From: Allium sativum
Taxonomy: Eukaryota; Streptophyta; Magnoliopsida; Asparagales; Amaryllidaceae
Reading direction: 5' to 3'
Length of the DNA: 64,000 nucleotides
Assembly: GCA_030737875.1 (NCBI GenBank)
Contig: CM060920.1
Location: 480,840,861-480,904,860 of the forward strand
Position 1 is the first letter of the stretch. Every line of letters starts with the position of its first letter. Positions 22,858 through 34,870 of this stretch are shown here, one piece after another. Made by a program: the position numbers and the translations under genes. The notes beneath the pieces were generated by a model. That model was not told where the DNA came from and made no database searches. It worked only from the letters and a program-made list of their open reading frames with translations.

Positions 22858-23603
22858 TGAAAAGTCTATGTGTATGACTTAAGCAGGATCTATATGAATA
22901 TAGAGGAATGGTATATGATAAACTAACTAGTAAGCTAAAATAGTTATGTAGGTAAAACTAAGCTATAGAGATATATCACAAATTAAATAAAGTGTGATAA
23001 CTAAAGACACCAGGAACTTTATACTAGTTTGGACTTCCCGCCCTACATCCAATCCCAAAGCTTCTCTTCGGAATTCACTATCATGCCCTCTCTTAACCCG
23101 GAGGAATATGTCTCAATACACCCGAGCACCAACAAGGATGTCAACGCCTAAGCACCCACACAGGATTTCACAATTTACAAGTATTTTGACTTTTGAATGT
23201 GTTCGCTAATCAACATGGAATAGTCATGATGAGGTACACCCTTCCTATAATCTTAACTTCAAGTATTTGAAGTGTTTGTGAAGATTGAAGGAAGTACATT
23301 GCTTGTTGAATCAAGAGATTTGAAATAATATCAAAGATTCAACAAGTAACTTGAATTTAGGAGAGCTTTAGAATGCAACGAGTATAGAAGTGCAAATCAA
23401 AAATTAGAGAGAATATGTGAGAATCGGTGATTTGGAAAACATGTTTGTAGTGCTTATATAATTGTAGAAGAGTAGCATTCTTTTATGAAAAGTTTCAACA
23501 AAGAGTTGTATCCATTTCTATTCATAATTTAAATATTTGTGTATTCGTGTTATACTTTGAGGATAGATTTTAACATAATTCTAACATGACTCAATATATA
23601 TAT
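22858..23603 (-). repeat. C2 3' LTR, left part
   Basis: Homologous to the C1 LTR (shared GAAAAGTC edge and the TTATACTAGTTTGGACTTCC block). It breaks off in an AT repeat where the LINE starts; the rest is at 28472-28564. The open frame at 22994-23209 lies inside it and is not called. Confidence 0.8.
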
Positions 23604-23630
23604 GGAATTTCACATGTTTTTCAAATGAAA

Positions 23631-24542
23631 ATGGCGGACAAACGGAATCTCGTCCCACCAAAACCTAATTCCACTTCAAATCTGAATCGTGATTTTGTTC
23701 AATCCAAATCTGGTTCTAATCCAGCTGATTCTTCAGCTATAGCTAACCAAGGAGTAGATCTGAAGTCTCTGAAATATGTTAAACCATCGGCAAATCGTAT
23801 TATCATTTCAAAGGGGATTTTCAATGAATCGAAGGAAGTTTGGCATGATACAATAGCTTTGCATCCAATTGAATTTCGATTATCTGTTGTAAAGATGAAG
23901 GACTATATTTGTAAAGTCTGGAGACCTAAAGGTAATTTCATAGTTCATATAGTGGATGGCTTTCACTTCACAGTTCAGTTTGAGGAATCTTCGGATTTCT
24001 CTTCAGTAATACAATCATCTACTTACTCCTATTTCGGTAATATGTTGTTGATTAATGAATGGCATCCTGGATATGAGTTTGACAATTTTAACTTTGAAAA
24101 GGTCCATATCTGGATCAAGCTATTTAATGTTGATATGGAACTCTGCTTTACTAATGCTCTGTCGTTGATTGCTAGTTATATATGTGAACACATATGTATA
24201 GATGATAATACCATGCTTAAGAGAATTACAAGATTTGTTAGAGTTCTAGTTTCGAAAAATATAGCAGATGATTTGTATGATAATATTCATGTTCAACTTC
24301 ATAATGGTACAGAGAGGATTATTAGAATTGATATGAATTTATCCCTCCTAGATGTGGTATTTGTAAAGTTTTTGGCCATGATACTTTGGTACATGAACTT
24401 GATAAAGATCCATCATGGGTTCAAAAAAAAAATTGAATCAAATTCAGGAGAGAAGGATGTAAAGAAGCAAATTGGATCTAATTTGCAAAAGCAACTTCTA
24501 CGTCAAACACAGCCAAATAGAAGGGGGATTTGGATTTTTTAG
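23631..24542 (+). pseudogene. LINE ORF1 (DUF4283-like nucleic-acid-binding protein)
   Basis: The proposed start is the ATG at 23631 (MADKRNLVPPKPN). An upstream in-frame ATG at 23586 belongs to the host LTR. The N-terminal 60 residues are polar and disordered-looking; residues about 80-230 resemble the DUF4283 domain of plant LINE ORF1 proteins, which bind element RNA. A zinc knuckle (CGICKVFGHDTLVH) is encoded at about 24350-24400 but in another frame, so a frameshift near 24330 has cut it off from the open frame. A second break in an A run near 24430 follows. Not functional as it stands. Confidence 0.75.
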
Positions 24543-24753
24543 ATGAAGGTTTACCATATAATATATTACCAAATGATATAAGTCATATTGTTGAGAAACT
24601 TGATGAGGATATTACTAAGGAGGAGGATCAAGATGTTTCTCAAAATGTTAGTAAGAATGGAGATTACATGGCTCACTTAAAAGGGAAGGCAAATACTGAA
24701 TCAAATTACAAAGCTCCTTCTAGAAAGCAAACAAGGAGCTATGCTCCTAATAA

Positions 24754-27700
24754 ATGACAATAATGTGTTGGAACGTCAGAGGAATGAATTCTCCATTTCG
24801 TATGCGAGAAATTTCATCTCTTCTGACGAAATTTAGGCCAACTTTTGCTGGTCTAGTAGAAAGTAAGATTAGTATAGATAAATTGAAGTATTTTAAAAGA
24901 TACTTGCCTTCTAATTGGGAAAACATGCAAGCCTCAACAAGTAGAAGCTTATACTGGTAGAATTGTATTGATCTGGAATTCTGAAATTTGGTCATTGGAC
25001 ATCATTTCTTCCTCTAAGAAACATATTACTGTTGAAGCTACTAATACATGGGGTATGTGTATTTTCTATACAGTAGTTTATGCAAGCAATAGTTATCATG
25101 GAAAACAGGAGTTATGGCAACATATTGTTTATGAAGCGAGTGCATTGTGTGGAGATTGGGTTTTGATAGGAGATCTAAATAACTCCACTTCTCCACTTGA
25201 AAAAAGAGGGGGTTCACCTATACCATTTCAGCAACTTCGAGCATTCAATTACTGTTTGGCTCAAGCTGGTATGATTGAAGTGAAGTCAGTGGGGTTCAAT
25301 TATACATGGAGAAGAAGGGGTGTTGCAAATCATATAGACAAGATTTTTGTAAATCTTCCTTGCGTGCAAAAATACAATGATATGAAAGCTTTGTCTTTAA
25401 ATCAAATGTCAAGTGATCACAACCCTTTACTTCTCGAACTTATTCCAACTGTTAAGTCTAAAGGACCTCCATTCAGATATTGTAATGACTTGTGCTTCAA
25501 ACCAGGATATTTGAATGCATTGATATGAGTCTTCTGGAACATGTTGAGGGTTTTCATGGCTTAGATTTATGAAGAAACTCAAAGCTTGCAAAAAGGGACT
25601 AAAACTGTGGAACAAAGTTAGAGTTAAAGACTATGCCCTTTTAAAACAAGCAGAAGAGAAATTTAATAATTTAGAGGCTGCAGTGGATTTAGAACCTGAA
25701 AATGTGGATTTGTATGAAGAAATGCTGGAGGCTAAACATCAATACACGATACAAAAGCAAGTTAAATTCTGGATTTTCAGACAAAAAGTTAAAGTATCTT
25801 GGCTGCAAGAGGGAGATACAAATTCCAAAAAAATTCATTCTAAAATGTCCACTAGAAAACATTGTAACAATCTGAAAGCATTGATAAATTCTGTAGGTGA
25901 ATTATTGTATAAACAGGAGGAGATTTCTATGGCAGCAATAGAGTATTTCACTGAAATGTTCAATGGTAATAGTAGTGAAGAATTTCCTTTATTTCAATCG
26001 GAGTACATCATGAATCAGCAAGGTCAACTGGATCTGCTCAAGCCTATTTCAATGGAAGAAGTTAAGAAAGCTGCTTTCACTATTCATAAAGATAGTAGTC
26101 CAGGCCCTGATGGATTCAACACAAAGTTTTATAAGCTACACTGGGAATTGCTCAAACAAGACTTAACTGTAGTTGTTCAAGACATGTTTGACTCAACAAT
26201 TATTCCTAAAGGTTGCAATCATACACTAATTACTCTTATTCCTAAAGTTGATAGACCTTCAGAAAATAGCTCAATATCGTCCTATTGCATGCTGCAATTT
26301 ATTTTACATAATCTTTAGTAAAATATTATGCAATAGAATAAAATGGCTACTCCCCCATTTGATATTTCATAACCAGTGTGCCTCCTTCATTCCAAAAAGA
26401 AATATAGGTGACAATATTCTATTAGCTCATGAGTTGATTAGGGACTTTAAAAAACCTGGAGTCAATAAATTTTGTGTGAAATTGGATTTACAAAAGTCAT
26501 ATGATAGAATTAATCATAGATTTATTTGTCATATTATGAAATTGATGGGATTTCCAACTCACTTAATCAGTGTCATTTTTGCCTGTATTTCAACACCTAC
26601 CTATTCGATTATGATTCAAGGAGTACTTTCAGGTTTTATAGAATCAAACAGGGGTTTAAGGCAAGGTGGTCCTCTTTCACCTTACCTTTTACGATTGCAA
26701 TGGAGTATTTCTCTTTTTGTATGAAAGAAGTGGTGATGTTAAGATTGTTTACCCTGGTTCATAAGTTTGATCCTATTGCTTCACACTTGATTTATGCTGA
26801 TGACTTAATGGTCTTTGGGAGGTGTTCTATTGAAGGTGCTAATGCTCTAAAGTCTATGTTTGATTAATTGGAATACTTCAGTGGTTTATCTGTGAATCTC
26901 ATGAAAACGAAGATCTATTTCAGTGCTTTTGCTTCTCAAACTCAGGGAAATGGTGGAAATTCTTGGGTATAATGTTGGTTCTTTACCATTAAAATATCTA
27001 GGGCTTCCATTATCTTAATTATATTCATTATCAAGAACTGTAAAGAATTACTGCATAGAATTCAGCAAAAATTACAATCTTGGGATTCAAAGTTTTTGAG
27101 TTTCGCAGGAAGAGCCGAAACGATTCATTCAGTTATTAATCCTATAGTTCTTTATTGGTTAATGGTCTATCAGTTTCCTGAATATCAATAGAGAAGTTAA
27201 ACATGCTTTGTGCAGTTTTTTTTTGTCAATTCGAAGCATAAAATGAAATAGGAGATGTTGTGTGTTCCCAAAGAGGAAGGGGGAGTAGGTTTTAAGTCTT
27301 TTAAAGATCTGAAAAGGCAGTTTGTTTGAAATTAATGTGGAAATTTCTCACTGATGAATCATTGTGGAGTAAATGGATGTATGCGAAGTATTTTCATAAT
27401 AAGCTGTTTTGGAGTATGAGAGAGGACGACAATGCTTCTTGTACATGGAAAGCTATTATGATATTAAGGTCTTCTGGTGAACAGTACTTTAGGAAAATGA
27501 TTGCAAATGGTTCATCGACATCCATGTGGTTTGATCCATGGATAAATGGTAGGTGCTTGGTTGATATACTTGGGTTTTCTAGATTTCATGTTATGGGCCA
27601 TCAAAATGAAAAGGTTGAATTGATCATCAGGGATGGTAGAATATGTAGTCAGATTCACTCAGCTACCAGAGAGGTGCAGCAAATGGTTGATAGTGTGGAA

Positions 27701-28333
27701 TTGAAGGCCAATGGATTGAACGATTTTTATGCGTGGAATGATGGGGGAGAGTTCTCATTGAATAAGGCATGGGACAGAGTTATAAATAGATCTTCATTAA
27801 TGCAGTGGTCTAAAACTGTATGGCATAATAAGAATTCAAAGAAAATGTCTTTCATTTCTTTATTGGCGATGAAGAAAAGATTGAATACAAAAGATAGACT
27901 ATTCAGGCATGTTGTTATTGAAGAGAATCTGTGTTTATTATGCAATTCGATGGAGGGGAGTATTGATCATTTGTATTTTGAATGTTACTATTCAAAGTTC
28001 ATTTGGTCTCATTTGAAGAGAAAACTTGGTTTAGATCCAGAGAGTATTGGTTCTATTGAAGATGAAGCAAATCATGTTTTAAAAGTTTTTAAGGTGAAGA
28101 ATCAGTTAAAGGATGTTGCATGTGCAGTTTTTACAAATGCAGTGCATCATATTTGGTATGAAAGGAATTCCAGACAGTTTAACAACAAGTCCATTGCGAA
28201 GGAAATCAAACTTCTTTTGATAGAGAAAGAGATCAGGTTTTTGGTAAGAGATAACGGTAGCAAATCAGTGCAATCATTTGTTAATGAAGAGTTTCTGAAG
28301 AGATGGGGAGTTGACTTGCTGGACACAAGATGA
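24754..28333 (+). pseudogene. LINE ORF2: endonuclease, reverse transcriptase, zf-RVT
   Basis: In an intact element this protein nicks target DNA and reverse transcribes from the nick. The endonuclease starts MCWNVRGMNSP and contains IGDLNN and SSDHNPLL (24754-25528, with a frameshift near 24950). The RT spans about 26080-26870, with SSPGPDGFN, LDLQKSYDRI, QGGPLSPYL and the catalytic YADDLMVFG (near 26797-26823). A Cys/His region (CLLCNSMEGSIDHLYFEC, about 27930-27985) marks the zf-RVT domain. Frames change near 24960, 25530, 26280, 26700 and 26870-27320, so no complete protein is made. The longest open segment is 27326-28333. Confidence 0.88.
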
Positions 28334-28471
28334 AATGGATGTGATGAGATATGAAGTAGTGGGTTTATATTTAGCATATGATTACTGGATGTCGGTTTTT
28401 TACATTATGTTGAGTAGTGCTATACTTGTATATGTTGTTTTTTAAATGAAATAAAAGGGAACCCATTTTCA

Positions 28472-28564
28472 AATATATATATATATATACACACTTAGAT
28501 CCTTGGCATGATTTCCATTGCTCTTCTCTTTGTTGTCATTAATCGAAATTCTCGTGAATCAACA
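28472..28564 (-). repeat. C2 3' LTR, right part
   Basis: The remainder of the C2 LTR after the LINE, ending (in minus sense, starting) TGTTGATTCACGAG, matching the C1 LTR terminus TGTTAATTCATGAG. Confidence 0.8.
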
Positions 28565-28770
28565 TTCTACCCCTTTTTGATTGATGACAACATATTGCAT
28601 TCTTGTTGAAAAATTGAATTTCTCTCCCTGAATATATGTTTGTATACATAATTAGCTTCCCCTGAATCTCTACAACATTTTGTTACTTCAAAAATATATA
28701 AAACTTACCGTTCGGATTCCTACAACAAAATGTTAGCATATATCATATTCTCCCCCTTTGTCATCGATTA
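28565..28770 (-). promoter_or_regulatory. C2 polypurine tract region (two PPT-like runs)
   Basis: On the minus strand CAAAAAGGGGTAGAA (28565-28579) abuts the 3' LTR and is the expected plus-strand primer. A second run, GATGACAAAGGGGGAGAA (about 28750-28768), lies upstream. Both follow a GTCATC or GATGAC sequence, so one probably arose by duplication. Confidence 0.65.
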
Positions 28771-31603
28771 AAAAACATTAAACAATATGATTACAAAGTA
28801 ATCGAATAAATAGTAGATCTTTTAGAAATCTTTTAAAGAAACAATTCCTAATTCTCTTCGAAGTCTTATGAAAGAATTCTCTAAAAGCGGTTTAGTAAAT
28901 ATGTCAGCAATTTGATTTTCCGAGTTTACAAATTCTAAAATAATGATTTTCCGAGTTCAGTTCTGGAATGGTTTAATGGATTTTTAGATAAATTTATTGC
29001 CTTGTATTATCGCAATAAATTGTGGAATTAGATAAATTGACACTAAAATCTTTTAGTGTTTATTGCATATATATTACTTGAGTACAAGCTAGAGCAGCAG
29101 ATATATATATATTCAGCTTCACATATCAACAGTGAAACGCAATTCTATTTCTTGCTGAACCAAGATATAAGTGATTTACCGATAAAGTGACATGTTCCAC
29201 TTGTACTTTTACGATCTGTCCGTGATCCTCCAAAATCAGCGTCACTATATGAAACTAATTCGAAGGAACATTCTTTCGGGTAGAAAAGTCCAAAATCTTT
29301 AGTAATGCTAAGATAACGTAATATATGTTTTACTGCTCTTAAATGTGATTTATTTGGATTAGCTTAAAAACGAGCACATAAACAAACACTCATCATAATA
29401 TCTGGTCTACTAGCAGTTAAATATAGAAGTGAACCTATCATGCTTCGATATAACTTTTGATCCACACTTTTACCATTTTCATCTTTATCTAAGTGTGCTG
29501 TCGTGCTCATTGATGTAGGTTTACTTGAAGTGTTTTCCATTCCAAAACGTTTTATTAGATTAATGCAATATTTTTCTTGATTAATGAAAATTCCATTTGA
29601 TAATTGTTTAATTTGCAAACCGAGAAAGTAAGATAGTTCTCCCATGTGCGACATTTCAAATTCACTGGTCATTATTTTTGAAAATTCCTGACATAGTTGG
29701 TCATTTGTTGGTCAAAAAATAATGTTGTCGACATGTATTTGCACTATTAAAATATCTTTATTAACTTTCTTAATAATAAAAAGTGTTTGATCAATCTTTC
29801 CAATTTGAAATCCTGACTCTAATAAATAGTTTTTGAGACATCCATACCAAGCACGAGGTGCCTGTTTTAAACCATATAATGCCTTTTTCAATTTGAAAAC
29901 ATGGTCGTGAAATTTTTCATGAGCAAATAGTGGAGGTTGTTCAACATATACTCTTTCTTTAATGTAACCATTTAAGAAAGCACTTTTAGCATCCATCTGA
30001 TATAGTTTAAAGTTATGATAGCATATGTATGCTAATAAAATTCGAATTGCTTTAGTCCTGCGACATGAGCAACCGTTTCTTTGTAATCTATGCCTTCTTC
30101 TTGATTGTAACCTTGTGCAACAAGTCAAGCTTTATTTCTAGTAATATTACCCAATTCATCTGCTTTATTTTTGTAAACCCATTTTGTCCCAATAACAGTT
30201 TGATCACCCGGTCTTGGAGCTAATTCCCAGACTTCATTAAGTTCAAACTGGTTTAATTCTTCTTGCATGGCAATTATCCAATTTTCATCTGTAGATGCTT
30301 CTTTAAGGTTTTGGGGTTCGATATTTGATAAGAAGGCTACATTACTTACTAAATTAAGTTGACTTCTTGCTCTTACATTTGAAGTTATTTCTCCAATAAT
30401 ATTTTGAGTTAGATGGTCTCGTAATATCCTTGGTGGAGATTTAACTTCATTAACGGGAATATTTTGATTATTGATATCATCTTGAATTTTTGTAGTATTG
30501 TTTTCTATATTATTATGAACAATGTTTTCATCTTCTCTATATATATCTATATCATCGTCATGAGAAGAATTATTTTTCAAAATTTCTGAATTAAACGAAT
30601 TTTGAATAAAATTTTCATCAAATGAAACATGAAGTGATTCTTCTATTTTACTGGTTCTCTTAATAAAAATACGATAAGCTTTGCTATATTCAGAATATCC
30701 TAAGAATATTCCTTCGTCAGATTTCGAATCAAAATTTTCAAGCTGATCTTTCGTATTTAAAATAAAACATTTTGAACGAAAAACTTTAAAATATGAGATA
30801 TTCGGTTTTATTCCAGTGAAAATTCGTATGAGTGTTTTTAGTAATTGGTCGAATGGAGACACAATTCAAAACATAACAAGCTGGAGCAACTGCTTCTGTC
30901 AAAAAATGTTTTGGCAGCGCGCCTCCATTTAATAATGTTTTGGCACATTCTTATAAAGTTCTATTTTTACGTTCTACAACTCCATTTTGTTGTAGAGTTC
31001 TAAAAAAGAGAAATTACGAAAAATTCCTTTCTTTTGACAAAATAAATCAAATTTATCATTCTCAAATTCTCCTCCATGATCAGTTCGTATATTCTTTATT
31101 CTAAATCAGTTAAATTTTGAATTTGTTTGACAAAAAATTTAAAGATATCAAAAGTATCGCTTTTATTCTTTAAAAACTTAGTCCAAGTATATCTTGAAAA
31201 ATCATCAACAATTACAAACACATATCTACTATGATTTATGAACTGAACCTGAATTGGTCCAAATAAACCCATGTGTAGTAGTTCAAGTGGTTGTAGTGTT
31301 GATATAACCTTTTTAGATTTAAAAGAAGATTTAGTTAATTTTCCAAGTTGACAAGCATCGCATAAATTTTCAGTTTTGAATTTTATTTTGGGTAATCCTC
31401 TTACAAGATCGTTTTTAGAAATCTTGTTTATCGTTATAAAATTAATATAACAAAATTGTTTGTGCCATAACCAAGGATCATTGTCTTTGGCTAATAAACA
31501 CAAACTTGGATTACTATTAACTGTCATATTCAAAATATAAATATTTTTATCTCGATTTCCTTCAAAAATAAGATTTTGATTTAAATCTAATACACTACAT
31601 TTA
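28771..31603 (-). pseudogene. C2 copia pol (integrase, RT, RNase H), decayed
   Basis: Minus-strand order is gag-pre-integrase and integrase (31603 to about 31096, with WHKQF and CDACQLGK), RT (30270-29364, with WVYKNK, MDAKSAFLNG and KALYGLKQAPRAWY) and RNase H (about 29275-28850, with YSDADFGGSRTDRKSTSGTC). The RT active site reads HVDNIIF near 29715 instead of the usual YVDDIIF, losing one catalytic Asp. Integrase has LHMGLFGP where LHxDLFGP is usual. Frameshifts and stops separate the segments. The coding sequence is cut at 31603 by G1 and continues at 55555-55709. It is a dead copia polyprotein. Confidence 0.9.
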
Positions 31604-32474
31604 TGTAACAACCCGGAATTTGGGGCCAATTTAAAAAAAATTGAAATTTTAAGGGATTCTGAATATTTGAAATAAATTATTTCAAATAATAACGACTAGA
31701 AATTTATTTTAATCGAAGTTAATACGAATATATTCAATTTAATCATAAAAGGAATTAGAAACAGCACGGTAGTATGAAAAGTCAAATCTGAACTTTGACT
31801 GACTGTACAGGATGAAGAATAAATCGGATTTTGGTGAAACCAAAAATATTAGAATCTATTTAAAAGTATCTTTCCAACGAATCCGAAAAATCGAAATTTC
31901 ATAGCGGGAATCAAAAGTTATGGCTAGTTGAAATTTCAGAATAGTCGTTGTAGAATTTCTATATATATTTTTAATATTAAAAATAGCCCTTTTTCAAACG
32001 ACCTATGTTTTCGACGAAACCACTTTTGTTGGATTCGGAATGTCAAATTATTGCTAAGTTTAATTTACATAATTTTTAGAATTAATTTGTGACCATGGCA
32101 AAAAGATTTCAGTTTGGCCAATTTCGGTCAATTTTAATCGACTTGAAAAAGGCCATTTTTCAAACAGTCTCAGAATTCGACGAAATTAATTTTGCTAGGA
32201 CCGTATTGTCAAAACAAAGCCATAAAAAAATCTAGATTTTTCTGAGTTCGTATGTGACCCCGGTAAGATTAAAAAGTACGTTCGAATTTAATATTAAAGA
32301 TTTATTTTAAAAATAAAAGAAACATGCTGTAAACTTCAGAATTAGACTTCGGCACTAGCGCCATTGCGTTCAGAAGGCGTCAAAACATATTGTTCGACAG
32401 TCGTTGGACTCCGTTTGGAGATCGGACGGAAAAACCCTAATTTTGGATTTAAATAAAAAACGCTTGAATGCTTG

Positions 32475-32482
32475 TATAAATA
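32475..32482 (+). promoter_or_regulatory. G1 5' LTR TATA box
   Basis: TATAAATA, followed 25-45 bp later by CT-rich sequence and a GC-rich leader of several hundred bases. The same box is at 51003-51010 in the 3' LTR. Confidence 0.65.
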
Positions 32483-33054
32483 CAGATGAACAGTACTCTT
32501 TCTTCCCCGTTTCCTTCAGCCGCCACAACCCATCAGCCTTCGAATTTTCAAACTTCGATTCCTCCTCCTCCACTCGATTTCAGTCCTCGCCGTAGTGAAA
32601 CTTTTTGAAGAATTTTCTCCGCTCTTCGACCTCATACTGAAACCGAACCTCCCCGTCACCTGTAGCCGCCGCCCCACCCCCCTAAACACCACCGCCGTCG
32701 AGCTGTGCTGGGCCCCACAGACGCAACCGCGACCCCCCATCTCCCTGACGATCGTTCCCCCTCTTAGCCCTCCGACGTCGCGCAAACATCTCTGAAAACC
32801 ATTGCCTATATCTCCTGAAAAGTTGGATCAAAGATTTGAACAAATCTGAAATTATACGGCCTAGATTTGCCATGCTTATTTTTGTTGCAACTGCAGTTGT
32901 AAAAAAAAGTAATTATTGATTAAAAATGGATAATTTGTTCATACGAACTCCAAACTGAAAATTTTCAGATCCAAGAGAACCGTGACTGCGAGTACGACTT
33001 TTAAAAAGGGATTGGGACAATTTCTGAATTTATTTGGATTTTTAATTCTGCTTA

Positions 33055-33070
33055 AATCAAGGTGAGTATT
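33055..33070 (+). promoter_or_regulatory. G1 LTR candidate splice donor
   Basis: CAAG|GTGAGTATT is near-perfect for a plant 5' splice site, with the GT at 33062-33063. It is conserved at 51611-51612 in the 3' LTR. The matching acceptor would have been near gag, which is deleted. Confidence 0.5.
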
Positions 33071-33420
33071 CTGATTCAAATAATTAATAATTAATTTAAT
33101 TATATTGCTTGTTCATAAATCATGTTGTATATATGAGTAATCTGATTTGGGATGTTATGATTATGTGTTGATTTGTTTTGGGATGTTGTATGACCACATT
33201 TCTAGTTATTGATAATTATAGATCTGAAATCATATGTTGTTTCATACACATGAATGTCAATTAAAACCTTTCTAGTTGGATCTAAAATATAGAACCATGC
33301 TTCTACCCCCTAGATCTACCTTTCTGTTATGTAGATCTATCTTATTTAGTTCACATACATATCCTATATTGGGGTAAAGATCTAACTTTTGGTATAATTC
33401 ATAGATCTTGAATTGGTTTG

Positions 33421-33640
33421 CTTATTAAAAATGAAAAGATTCAATTTTTATTGAAAATAAAAGTGAGAATGTTAACGATATGAAAAGATTCAATTTTTTA
33501 TTGAAAATAAAAGTGAGAATGTTAACGGTATGAAAAGATTCAATTTTTATTGAAAATAAAAGTGAGAATGTTAACGGTATGAAAAGATTCGATTTTTATT
33601 GAAAATAAAATGTGAATATGTTTACGGTATGAAAAGATTT
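33421..33640. repeat. 49-bp tandem repeat in G1 5' LTR
   Basis: Four units of about 49 bp, each with GAAAAGATTCAATTTTTATT and AAAGTGAGAATGTTAACGG. The 3' LTR has only three (about 51970-52130), so copy number changed after insertion. Confidence 0.85.
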
Positions 33641-34870
33641 ATTTTAATTATTTTTGAAATGTAATGTTAATTACATTTTTAATGTAATTAAAAAGATAGG
33701 AATTTTGACATGTAATTAAAAAGAAGGGAATTTGAAATGTAATGTTAATTACATTTTTAATGTAATTAAAAAGATAGGAATTTTTACATTGTAAATGAAA
33801 GAACAAAATTTGACACCGTAATGTTAATTGCATTTTTAATGTAGAAAAAAAAAAGATTTTACAATGTAATTAAAAGACAAGATCTCGACATGAAACAAAA
33901 ATTATATTTTCAATGTAATTAAAAGACAAGATCTCGACATGAAACAAAAATTACATTTTCAATGTAATTAAAAGACAAGATCTCGATATGAAACAGAAAT
34001 TACATTTTCAATGTAATTAAAAGACAAGATCTTGACATGAAACAAAAATTACATTTTTAATGTAATTGAAAAGAAGAATTGGACATTAGAATAAAATTTA
34101 CATTTTTAATGTAATTTAAAAAGATAGAAATTTACACCGTCATGAAAAATATATTTAAAAAGATGAGATTTTTGCAATGTAAATAAAAAGATGAGATTTT
34201 TACAATGTAAATAAAAAGATGAGATTTTTACAATGTAAATAAAAAAAGTTTAGATTTTTGCATTGTAAATAATAAGATTAGATTTTTGCATCGTAAATAA
34301 AAAGATTAGGTTATTACAAAGACATGAAATTTATACCGTATAGAAAATTACATTTTTTTTATATGTCATTAAGAGACATGAAATTTATACCGCATAGAAT
34401 TACATTTTTATATGTAATTAAAGAAATAGAATTTACATGTAAATTAAAATTACATTTTTATATGTAAGTTAAGAATGAGAAGTTGCATTGAAAATAAAAT
34501 TACATTTTTATATGTGATTAAAGAATAGGATTTTACATTGTAAATTGAAAACAAGACTTGACATGCAATATTAATTACATTTTCAATGTAATTAAAAAGT
34601 AGAATTTGACGGTGTAATTAAAATCACATTTTTAATGTAATTTATAAAGATGGGATTTTTCACCATTATGTTAATTACATCTTTAATGTAATTAATTAGA
34701 GAAATTTTACAATGTAATTAAAGGATAGAAATTCTACATTATAATGTTAGTTACAATTTACATTTTAATTAAAAAAGGAAGGTTTTACATTGTGATAAAA
34801 GAATGGAATTTAACATTGTAATATATTTACATTTCTATGTAAATAAAGGAATAAAAGAATGTATTTAGAT
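33640..34870. repeat. ACATT/AATGT palindrome-rich array in G1 5' LTR
   Basis: A 1.2-kb array of degenerate units built around ATTACATTTTTAATGTAAT, which is itself self-complementary. Sub-arrays carry an AAAGACAAGATCTCGACATG block (33870-34050) and an AAAGATGAGATTTTTACAATG block (34155-34320). The equivalent array in the 3' LTR is 52140-53400. Confidence 0.85.

Larger units (their letters stand above)
23604..28471 (+). mobile_element. L1-type LINE, decayed
   Basis: A plant L1 element inserted into the C2 3' LTR within an AT repeat: AATATATATAT is found on both sides (about 23593-23603 and 28472-28482), so the exact target duplication is ambiguous. It carries ORF1, an APE-type endonuclease, reverse transcriptase and a zf-RVT-like C-terminal region, in that order. 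ORF2 is broken into at least six frames. The 5' leader is only about 27 bp and no long poly-A tail remains. Confidence 0.88.

Noticed and set aside
32370..32873. Several small frames on both strands of the G1 GC-rich leader
   Set aside because: Overlapping frames on both strands in a GC-rich island, none shared in length between the two LTRs.
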